Positions 28,201 through 34,254 of a stretch of DNA of 49,071 bases are shown here, one piece after another. A program made the position numbers and the translations under genes. The notes beneath the pieces were generated by a model. It saw nothing but the letters and a program-made list of their open reading frames with translations, searched no databases and was not told the origin of the DNA. This DNA comes from Planctomycetota bacterium (GTDB lineage Bacteria > Planctomycetota > B15-G4): positions 1-49,071 of the forward strand of contig JAJDEQ010000211.1 in the NCBI GenBank assembly GCA_029259695.1. Direction: 5' to 3'. Position 1 is the first letter of the stretch, and each line of letters starts with the position of its first letter.

Positions 28201-31200
28201 GTCCGTGCGGCAGAGCCTGGCCCTGGTGCGCGAGGACGTCCCCGGTGATCGGCGTCTGGTGGCCTACGTCGTGCACGAACCGGACGCCGAGAGCGCGCCG
28301 GCCGGCGAGCAGAGCGGCGACTGGGAGCGCGACCACGTCGGCCAGTGGCGCACGCTCTACGAGACGTCCTACGGCGAGGCGCCCACGCCGGAAGACCGGA
28401 CCTTCAACATCTCGTCGTGGGACAGCAGCTACACCGGCTCGCCGATCCCCGCGCCCGAGATGCAGGAGTGGCTCGACCGGACCGTCGAGGCGATCCGGGA
28501 GGCGCGCCCCGAGCGCGTGCTCGAGCTCGGCTGCGGCATGGGGTTGCTGCTGTTCCGTATCGCGCCGCACTGCTCGGAGTACGTCGGCGTCGACATCTCG
28601 CAGGCCGCCCTCGATTACGTGCAGCAGTCCCTCGGCGAGCTGCCCGCCGGTTCGGCCGACGTGCGGCTGGAGCGGCGCAGCGCCGACGACCTGGCCGGCC
28701 TCGCGTCCGGTCACTTCGACACGATCGTGCTGAACTCGGTGGTGCAGTACTTTCCCAGCAGCGAGTACCTGGCGCGGGTGCTCGAGGGCGCGCTGGGCCT
28801 GCTGCGCCCGGGCGGGCGCATCTTCGTCGGCGACGTGCGCAGCCTGCCGCTGCTGTCCGCGTTCCACAGCTCGGTGCAGCTCGCGCAGCCGCAGGCCGAA
28901 CCCGACGACCCGCACCTGCGCCAGCGCGTGCGGCAGCAGATGAACCAGGACCAGGAGCTGGTCGTCAGCCCGGAGTTCTTCGTCGCGCTGCGCGACCGGC
29001 TGCTGCCCGGCGGCGCGGTGGCCATCGAGCCCAAGCGCGGGCGTTACGACAACGAGCTGGGACGCTTCCGCTACGACGTCGTGCTCGCGCCGCAGGGCGG
29101 CGACGCGGCAGGGGCTTCGCAGCAGTGGCTCGACTGGGAGCGGGACGGGCTCGACCTCGACGCACTCCGGACGCGCCTGGCTGACGAACGGCCCCGGCGA
29201 CTCGCCGTGCGCGGCATCCCCAACCGGCGCACGCTGCAGCACGTGCGGGCCGCGGCGCGGCTGCGCTCCGACGCCGAGCCGGACGCACCCGAGGCGTCGG
29301 CGCCGGGGCTCGATCCCGACGACCTGCGCGCGCTGGGGCGCGAGCTGCCCTACGCCTGTGCGCTGAGCTGGGCCGAGTCCCGTCCGGACGGCAGCTTCGA
29401 CGCCGTCTTCCGGCGCCGCGACGCGTCGGAGCCGAGCCTCGATCCGCTGGCGGCCAACCCTCCGCCGCTGGCGCACCCCGGGCCCTGGACGTCCTACGCG
29501 AACCGTCCCCTGCGCGGCCGGCTGCTGCGCGAACTCGTGCCGAGCCTGCGCAGCCACGCCGCGGCCAACCTGCCCGAGCACATGCTGCCGTCGGCCTTCG
29601 TGCTGCTCGACGCCTTCCCCGTGACTCCCAACGGCAAGCTCGACCGGCGTGCCCTGCCCGCGCCGGACTCGCTGCGCGTCGAACTCAGCGACGGCTTCGA
29701 AGCGCCGCGCACCGCCGCCGAGGCTGCCCTGGCCGAGGTCTGGGCGCGCATCCTGAACCTGGAGCGCGTCGGGGCCCGCGACAACTTCTTCGAGCTGGGT
29801 GGCGACTCGATCCTGGCCATCCACGTCGTGGCCGCGGCGCGCGAGGCGGGCTGGCACTTCAGCGCCAAGGACCTGTTCCAGCATCCCAGCGTGGCCGAGT
29901 TGGCGCGGGTGGCGCGCGCCGCGTCGACCGGGTGCTCGGAGCAAGGCCTCGTCACCGGGCCGGTCCCGATGACACCGATCCAGCACTGGTTCTTCGCCCA
30001 GGCTCCGGTCGATCCGCAGCACTTCAACCAGGCGCTGCTCTTCGCCGCGCCTGGCGAACTCGAGCCGCAGGTGCTGCAGGCCGCGTTGCTGAGGCTCGTC
30101 GAGCAGCACGACGCGCTGCGCCTGCGCTTCGTGCGCGACGTCGACGGTTGGCGGGCCGAGCTGTCGCCGCTGCCGGCGCAGGTTCCGCTCGAGGTGCACG
30201 ACCTGTCGCGGCTGACGGAGGGCGAGCGGCGATCGCGCGTCGAGCGCGAAGGCGCGCGGCTGCAGGGCAGCCTCGATCTGGCCCAGGGACTGCTGCTGCG
30301 CGCGGCCCTGTTCCGTACCGAGGCGGGCGCGGCTGACGAGCTGCTGCTGGTGATCCATCACCTCGGTGTCGACGCGGTCTCGTGGAGTCCGCTGCTGGAG
30401 GATCTGCAGCGCGTGCTCGAAGCGTCGGCCGCCGGGCGCGCGCCGCAGTTGCCGCCGAAGACCGACTCGGTCGGGGCCTGGTCGTCCGCGCTGCAAGCTC
30501 TCGCACAGGGCCCGGACCTCGTGCACGAGGCGCGGCACTGGCTGGAGCTGCCGTGGGCCGGGCTGCAGCCGCTGCCCACCGACCGCGCGCCGGACGCGAA
30601 CACGGTCGCCGCGATGCGCGTGCTCGAGGTGGCCCTCGACGAGCAGCGCACGACGGCCCTGCTGAGCGAGCTGCCGTCCGTCCTCGGCACGGACATCAAC
30701 GCGGCGCTGCTGTCCGCGCTCTCGCGCGCCGTCGCCGCCTGGACGGGCCACGACCGGGTGCTGCTCGACCTCGAGGGCCACGGCCGCGAGGAGTTGCCGT
30801 CCGGCCTGGACGTCTCGCGCACGGTGGGTTGGTTCACGTCGATCCATCCCGTGCTGCTGACGCTGCCACAGGGCGCCGACCCGCTGGCCGCGCTGAGCAG
30901 CGTGCAGCGCCAACTCGCCGCCTATCCCGCCCACGGACTGACCTTCGGCCTGGCCCGCTGGCTCGCGCCCGACGCCGCCCTGGTCGCGTCGCTGGCCGCG
31001 CTGCCCCGGGCCGAGATCCTGTTCAACTACCTGGGCCAGCTCGATCGGGCCCTGGGAGCCGGCTCCGGCTTCACGCGCATCGACGCCCCGATCGGCAGCA
31101 GCCGCAGCCCCGACGGCCGGCGCGCGCACCTGATCGAGGTCAACGGCGGGGTGTCGGGTGGACAGCTGCGCGTGCAGTGGGCATGGGGCGGCGAGATCCA

Positions 31201-31378
31201 CGACGAGGCGACCATCGCCGCCGTGGCGCGCCGCTTCGTGGCCGAGCTCGAGGCGCTGATCGAGGCCGCTCGCCGACCCGGTGTCGGGGGCCGCTCGGCC
31301 GGGCCCGACCTCTCGGGCTTCGGCTGGAGTGCCGAGGACATCGATGACATCTTGTCCGACATCGACGAGAAGAACTGA
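22205..31378 (+). CDS. Nonribosomal peptide synthetase 2: TubC dock-C-A(Gly)-PCP-C-A(N-MT)-PCP-E
   Basis: 3,057 residues from GTG 22205, overlapping the previous stop. Residues 1-55 form a TubC-type N-terminal docking domain (LGARFAIVDGRLRMRVAKG). Then C3 (HHIVADG from His206), A3 (about 533-1030, code DILQLGMIWK, glycine type), PCP3 (LGGHSL, Ser1071), C4 (HHIVADG from His1262) and A4 from about 1589. A4 has FTSGSTGRPK and a by-eye code DAFTAALIWK that I cannot assign. An N-methyltransferase of about 380 residues is inserted after its GYRIEPGEIEAVL motif, with FNISSWDSSYTG and SAM motif VLELGCGMGL at 2105. PCP4 (LGGDSI, Ser2535) and a terminal epimerisation domain follow: HHLGVDAVSW from His2718, EGHGRE from Glu2857, TVGWFTSIHP and FNYLGQLD. 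There is no thioesterase or reductase. The last residue should be an N-methylated D-amino acid, released by an enzyme not seen here. Confidence 0.95.
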   Translation: MRDARQTLTHLRGLGARFAIVDGRLRMRVAKGVMTAELHEELARNKAGILRLLRAEDGATSTPLLVAGPRTGDAPLSFAQQRLWFLQQLAPGNSSYNLGSAFRLRGALDLPALREALRRLVLRHETLRTSFPARGGAPLAVVGEPEPLAIAVTDLSGHPEPERAEAARREVEAQRRRPFRLADERPLRVSLLRLDEQDHVLLLVLHHIVADGWSLAVLQRELGALYDAQLASSEAQLAALPLCYADFARWQRQALDGEHLEALLAHWSEALAHAAPLELPTDHLRPRQQTYAGARATVMLPAELVRALEDVGRASGASLFMTLLAGFFALLQRYAAQDDVVLGVPATNRGRTELEGLVGCFTNMLALRSDLAGDPTFRELLGRVRTTCLAAFEHQDLPFERLVQELVAERDPSRNPIFSVFFALQNMPEAPLRLSGLAVEPFAYEFGATDLDLDVYVEPAADGLRVSMLYNTDLFEASTVDGMAAAYRVLLEGAARTPESALSRLPLQRDASPGPLAAIERGPAVADTSGACVHDLIISQARRTPEAVAVSCAGAELTYAELLARGERLAAHLRGLGVGADVPVGLALERDLDLPVGLLGILAAGGAYVPLDPAFPPERLAHALANSGARVLVTQSRLLGTLPPFDGTRVCLDAELSAQQSAPLVEAARAAGPESLAYVIHTSGSTGQPKGVQIPHGAVVNFLRSMAREPGLVADDVLLAVTTLSFDIAGLELFLPLSVGARVEIAPREVASDGHRLRSLLQSCGATILQATPATWQMLLHAGWTGDGRLKMLCGGEELPRALADALRPLGSELWNMYGPTETTIWSAVSRVEPGDGPVPIGAPIENTSLAVLDTELRPVPQGAPGELYIAGAGLARGYLNLPELTASRFVPSPRPHELPGRLYRTGDIVRRDGRGRLLFLGRVDDQVKLRGFRIELGEIESVLAAQAGVAQAAAIVHGATPDERRLVAFWVPDNGPRPDVAVLGEALRAKLPAYMLPSALVELGDLPLTPAGKLDRRRLAASSPPPEEGGAPHVAPRTPLEQGVAAIFGELLGRREVGAHDDFFVLGGHSLLATRLLSRIRDTFAVEPTLGDVFAAPTVAGVARDIETLRGQGRHVASGPIPRLERTADLPLSFAQQRLWMMDQMGAGAGYHMRLELLLSGALDVGALGRALDALVTRHETLRTHFTLVAGAPRQVVEPPRAVPLAVLDRSDPGVLGREDALREHAAQDERLPFDLGRGPLFRAALLRFSGDEAVLVLSFHHIVADGWSYELLAREVAAHYRACVTGEPLELPELPVQYKDFAAWQRDAISGETLARQLGFWKAQLAGGVDVLRLATDRPRPPLQSFAGAAQRLVLGGSLRDDLAALAREHDATLAMLCLAAFSALLARYSGQPVITVGSPIANRTRAELEGLVGFFVNSLVMRADVSDDPPFRELLRRTRDASLAAYDNQDLPFERLVEELDPERDPSRTPLFQVVFAMHLREQLEQHAAGVTVATLAPEVSVTRFDLELHLFEGPEGLEATFVYSTALFDGTTIARLAGHYRNLLHAVVAEPATRISALPMLAAAERRAELLDWNATEGDVPGSAVLHQLVEAQARERPQATAVVFHEQALSYAELNARANQVAHLLGTLGARRDLLVGLCVRRGADMIVGLLGILKSGAAYVPLDPSYPEQRLAFMLEDAGLELLVTQDDVLAELPEHRARVLSLDGDRARLDAEPVHDRDVGSEPDDLAYAIFTSGSTGRPKAALLRHRGLCNVSHEQTRSFGVGPGTHVLQFSSLSFDASTFDVVMALPKGATLFLGEREELLPGPDLLDFLRRHAIQIVTLPPTALAALPYDDLPALTTIAVAGEACPAELVQRWAPGRRFFNLYGPTEATIWSTTAELRPGDLVTIGRPIGNTRVLVLDDRLNPVPVGVPGELHIGGVGLARGYLDRPELSAARFIADPFRPGERLYRTGDLGRRLPDGRIEYVGRIDTQVKLRGYRIEPGEIEAVLDRHPSVRQSLALVREDVPGDRRLVAYVVHEPDAESAPAGEQSGDWERDHVGQWRTLYETSYGEAPTPEDRTFNISSWDSSYTGSPIPAPEMQEWLDRTVEAIREARPERVLELGCGMGLLLFRIAPHCSEYVGVDISQAALDYVQQSLGELPAGSADVRLERRSADDLAGLASGHFDTIVLNSVVQYFPSSEYLARVLEGALGLLRPGGRIFVGDVRSLPLLSAFHSSVQLAQPQAEPDDPHLRQRVRQQMNQDQELVVSPEFFVALRDRLLPGGAVAIEPKRGRYDNELGRFRYDVVLAPQGGDAAGASQQWLDWERDGLDLDALRTRLADERPRRLAVRGIPNRRTLQHVRAAARLRSDAEPDAPEASAPGLDPDDLRALGRELPYACALSWAESRPDGSFDAVFRRRDASEPSLDPLAANPPPLAHPGPWTSYANRPLRGRLLRELVPSLRSHAAANLPEHMLPSAFVLLDAFPVTPNGKLDRRALPAPDSLRVELSDGFEAPRTAAEAALAEVWARILNLERVGARDNFFELGGDSILAIHVVAAAREAGWHFSAKDLFQHPSVAELARVARAASTGCSEQGLVTGPVPMTPIQHWFFAQAPVDPQHFNQALLFAAPGELEPQVLQAALLRLVEQHDALRLRFVRDVDGWRAELSPLPAQVPLEVHDLSRLTEGERRSRVEREGARLQGSLDLAQGLLLRAALFRTEAGAADELLLVIHHLGVDAVSWSPLLEDLQRVLEASAAGRAPQLPPKTDSVGAWSSALQALAQGPDLVHEARHWLELPWAGLQPLPTDRAPDANTVAAMRVLEVALDEQRTTALLSELPSVLGTDINAALLSALSRAVAAWTGHDRVLLDLEGHGREELPSGLDVSRTVGWFTSIHPVLLTLPQGADPLAALSSVQRQLAAYPAHGLTFGLARWLAPDAALVASLAALPRAEILFNYLGQLDRALGAGSGFTRIDAPIGSSRSPDGRRAHLIEVNGGVSGGQLRVQWAWGGEIHDEATIAAVARRFVAELEALIEAARRPGVGGRSAGPDLSGFGWSAEDIDDILSDIDEKN

Positions 31379-31541
31379 CTCGGCAATCAGATCGAGCGCG
31401 CGGTGAAGTCGCAGCAGACGCAGCGGCCGGCGTGATGGCCGGGTGACAGTTTCCGTGGATCTCGGGTAGGGTGTCTCGGCGCGCGTCCCGGAAGAGAGCA
31501 CCGTCCCGCGACCATGGCACCCGATCCGACTGGAGCAGATC
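31379..31541 (+). other. Spacer between NRPS-2 and radical SAM gene, with a tiny reading frame
   Basis: This 163-base gap holds no precursor-peptide gene of the kind expected beside a RiPP radical SAM enzyme. The only reading frame near the next start is ATG 31514 to TGA 31555, 13 codons (MAPDPTGADHGSE), overlapping the radical SAM start in another frame. It lacks leader-peptide features and may be chance or a translational attenuator. Confidence 0.5.
31443..31472 (+). promoter_or_regulatory. Candidate sigma-70-like promoter for the radical SAM gene
   Basis: GTGACA (-35-like) and TAGGGT (-10-like) are separated by 18 bases, about 70 bases upstream of the radical SAM ATG. This suggests the gene could be transcribed apart from the NRPS operon, although nothing rules out read-through. 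Confidence 0.35.
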
Positions 31542-33440
31542 ATGGAAGTGAGTGAGCGGGCGCGCGTGGCGTTGATCGTCATGCCCGTGGTGAACGTCGA
31601 GCGGCCGTCGATCAGCTTGACCAAGCTGCGCGCATCCGTCGAGCAGGCGCACGGCGACCGGGTGTCGCCGGAGATCCTCTACCTGTGCCACGAGTTCCCG
31701 GCCTACATGGCCAAGGGGCAGCGCGTGGGGGGGCTCGACCTGCACGACATCCTGCTGGACCACCAGCACATGGGCCTGCCCGATTGGTTCTTCCGCAGCG
31801 AGGCCTTCCCGAACGTCGAGGACAACGCCACGAGCTACTTCCGGCGCTACTTCCCGGGCAAGTCGCCGCAGGTGCTGGAGCTGCGCGAGGCCCTGCTCGA
31901 ACGACGCGCCGGCCTGGGCGAGTTCCTCGAGGGACTGATCGACGAGCACCGCCTGCACGAAGCGAGCATCGTCGGGTTCACCTCGCTGTTCGTGCAGAGC
32001 AACGCGATCTTCGCGCTCGCGCGCCGGATCAAGGCACGCAACCCGTCCGTGACGCTCGTGATGGGCGGGTCGAACTGCGACTCACCGATGGGCGAGGAGT
32101 ACGCGCGCAACGTCGACGCGCTCGACTTCGTGTTCTCGGGGCCGGGGCAGGAGAACTTCCCGGCCTTCGTCGGCCACGTGCTCGACGGCGAAACCGACCA
32201 GGCTGCCCGGCTCGACGGCGTCTTCAGCCAGGGCCTCGTCGATCGCGAACCCGCTTCACGCGCGGGCAAGGAGGTCGACATCAACGTCGACTGTCCGCTC
32301 GACTACAGCGGGTTCTTCGACTCGTTCGAGCACCACTTCCCGGACGCCGACATCGCGCCCCAGGTGCACCTCGAGACCTCGCGCGGCTGCTGGTGGGGAG
32401 AGAAGTCGCACTGCACGTTCTGCGGGCTGAACGCCGACTCGATGAACTACCGGGCGATGGACGCGGACAAGGCCGTCACCCTGTTCCGGGAGCTGATCGG
32501 CAACTACCGATCGCGCAGCTCGATCTTCTTCACCGTCGACAACATCCTGCCGCGTAACTACGTCAAGGAGGTGCTGCCGCGCATCGAGGCCCCGCCGGGC
32601 ACGCGCATCTTCTACGAGGTCAAGGCCAGCATGACCGACGACGAGATGCGCGTCATGGCGGACGCGGGCGTGCGCTGGATCCAGCCCGGGATCGAGGCGC
32701 TCTCGAACCAGTCGCTCAAGCTGATGCGCAAGGGCACCACGAGCTTCATCAACCTGCGGCTGCTCAAGAACTGCGTGCGTTTCGGGATCGAGCCGATCTG
32801 GAACATCCTGGTGGGGTTCCCGGGCGAGAGCGCGGAGGTCTACGCCAAGTACGTGGCTGACCTGCCGCTCGTGACGCATCTGAGGCCGCCGAAGGGTGTG
32901 GCCGCGATCCACTTCGATCGCTTCAGCCCGTACCACACCCACGCCGAGGAGTACGGGCTGAAGCTCGAGCCGGTCGACTTCTACTCGCTCTGCTTCCCGT
33001 TCCCCAAGGACTCGATCGGGAACCTGGCGTACTTCTTCACCGACACGAACTACGAGGCTCCGCACTTCGTGGAGCTGGCCAAGTGGATGGGGCCCATGAC
33101 GCAACGCGTCCTCGACTGGCGCCACCGCTGGGCGCTCTCCGGCCGCGACATGTGGGAGGACATCGACCCCGACGCCCCCGTGCCGAAGCTCGTGTTGTCG
33201 CGCGCCGGCGGCACGAGCCGCCTCGTCGACTCGCGTACCGAAGAGGTCCACGAATACGAGCTGAGCGAGGCGCAGGCCGACCTGGTGGAGTACCTGGACT
33301 TCGAGCGCAACGAAGCCGCCGTGCGCACGTTCTGCGAATCGGCAGGCCTCGACGCCGACGAACAGCTCGCGCTGTGCGACGAGCGCCGCCTGCTCTGGCG
33401 CGAGGACGGCAAGCTGCTCAGCCTCGTGATCCGCGACTAG
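31542..33440 (+). CDS. Cobalamin-binding radical SAM, RiPP C-methyltransferase type (TIGR03975-like)
   Basis: 632 residues with GGAG six bases before the ATG. The N-terminal half is a B12-binding-type domain (VALIVMPVVNVERPSISLTK, ASIVGFTSLFVQSNAIFALA, SVTLVMGGSNCDSPMGEEYA). The radical SAM core has SRGCWWGEKSHCTFCGLN, a CX7CX2C cluster motif (Cys283, Cys291, Cys294), followed by FTVDNILPRNYVKEVLP, WIQPGIEALSNQSLKLMRKG and IWNILVGFPGE. A C-terminal region of about 90 residues probably binds substrate. The pattern matches the bacteriocin/RiPP maturation radical SAM family, thought to methylate unactivated carbons of ribosomal peptides. Here it follows an NRPS operon and no precursor peptide is seen, so it may modify the NRPS product or its amino-acid building block. 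Its stop overlaps the convergent thioredoxin-like gene by four bases. Confidence 0.88.
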   Translation: MEVSERARVALIVMPVVNVERPSISLTKLRASVEQAHGDRVSPEILYLCHEFPAYMAKGQRVGGLDLHDILLDHQHMGLPDWFFRSEAFPNVEDNATSYFRRYFPGKSPQVLELREALLERRAGLGEFLEGLIDEHRLHEASIVGFTSLFVQSNAIFALARRIKARNPSVTLVMGGSNCDSPMGEEYARNVDALDFVFSGPGQENFPAFVGHVLDGETDQAARLDGVFSQGLVDREPASRAGKEVDINVDCPLDYSGFFDSFEHHFPDADIAPQVHLETSRGCWWGEKSHCTFCGLNADSMNYRAMDADKAVTLFRELIGNYRSRSSIFFTVDNILPRNYVKEVLPRIEAPPGTRIFYEVKASMTDDEMRVMADAGVRWIQPGIEALSNQSLKLMRKGTTSFINLRLLKNCVRFGIEPIWNILVGFPGESAEVYAKYVADLPLVTHLRPPKGVAAIHFDRFSPYHTHAEEYGLKLEPVDFYSLCFPFPKDSIGNLAYFFTDTNYEAPHFVELAKWMGPMTQRVLDWRHRWALSGRDMWEDIDPDAPVPKLVLSRAGGTSRLVDSRTEEVHEYELSEAQADLVEYLDFERNEAAVRTFCESAGLDADEQLALCDERRLLWREDGKLLSLVIRD

Positions 33441-34048
33441 TCCGCGAGCAACGCCTCGATCGCCCGTATCAGGTCCGCGTGGTCCCGAGCGCACTGCGCG
33501 TGTTCGGGGTCGTCCGACGGATGGAACTCGGGGCCCGGGTGCACGTAGCGGATCACGCCCTTCGCATCGAGCAGGAAGCTGGCGCTGGTCGCGCTGCGGC
33601 GGGCCGTGTCCAGCCAGATGCGGTCGAGGGCGGTCCAGTCGAGGTCGGCGGCGAGCGGGCCGTGATAGTCGCGCTCGTGCGCCGCGTCGCGGATGGCCTG
33701 GTCGGACTCGAAGCGCCGCGGCTTGGGGTGGTAGACCGCCAGCGTGGCGAGCCCGCGGTCGGCGTAGTCGAGCCGCAGCTTCTCGATCGCCGGCAGGGAG
33801 GCCTCGCAGTAGGGACAGCTGTCGGTCCACCAGCGGACCAGGGTCGCTTTCGCGGTGCCCGGCCCGGCCAGCGGCAGGGGCGTCCCGATCCAGCGCTCGA
33901 TCCAGGCGCTCTCGAGCCGCTTGCCGACGACGTCCCCGCCGGCTCGCGGGCTGGGAACGGCGGCGGGGCGCTCAGCATCCGCCCCGCAGGCACACAGCAA
34001 GATCGCGAGGACCAGACTGCATCCGTATCCAGCGTTCAAGAGAGCCAC
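33437..34048 (-). CDS. TlpA-like thioredoxin-fold lipoprotein
   Basis: 203 residues starting at GTG 34048, with GAGG upstream. The signal ends LAILLCACGADA, a lipobox with an acylatable Cys. The mature domain is thioredoxin-like: TLVRWWTDSCPYCEASLPAI has the CPYC active site, then LATLAVYHPK and a C-terminal ATSASFLLDAKGVIRYVHPG containing the cis-Pro/beta-strand region in altered form. Such proteins work in the periplasm as disulfide reductases or peroxiredoxin-like redox partners. The gene converges on the radical SAM gene; both stops share CTAG at 33437-33440. A link with the peptide pathway is not evident. Confidence 0.82.
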   Translation of the reverse strand: MALLNAGYGCSLVLAILLCACGADAERPAAVPSPRAGGDVVGKRLESAWIERWIGTPLPLAGPGTAKATLVRWWTDSCPYCEASLPAIEKLRLDYADRGLATLAVYHPKPRRFESDQAIRDAAHERDYHGPLAADLDWTALDRIWLDTARRSATSASFLLDAKGVIRYVHPGPEFHPSDDPEHAQCARDHADLIRAIEALLAD

Positions 34049-34146
34049 GGGATCCTCATGTTGCCAGGCTCATCCTACCTTGCAGTTGACTGAATCCTGT
34101 GGGGGAGGACCTCCATGAAGTCGCCACGGTGATCGCCGGCATGGCC

Positions 34147-34178
34147 GCAGCCCGCGGCGAGGAGTCGCCGCGGGCTGC
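34147..34178. terminator. Strong 14-bp hairpin after the FG-GAP protein gene
   Basis: A perfect 14-bp inverted repeat (arm GCAGCCCGCGGCGA) with a GGAG loop lies 77 bases past the stop of the minus-strand gene at 34255. It resembles the hairpin at 2757-2791 in size and position relative to a gene ending with the same C-terminal domain. Confidence 0.65.
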
Positions 34179-34254
34179 GTGGGAACTGCAGAGCAAGTGT
34201 AGAGCTGGACGGGCGCGCGTCGACATCGGGACGATCGCCCCCAGCGATCGCGTC

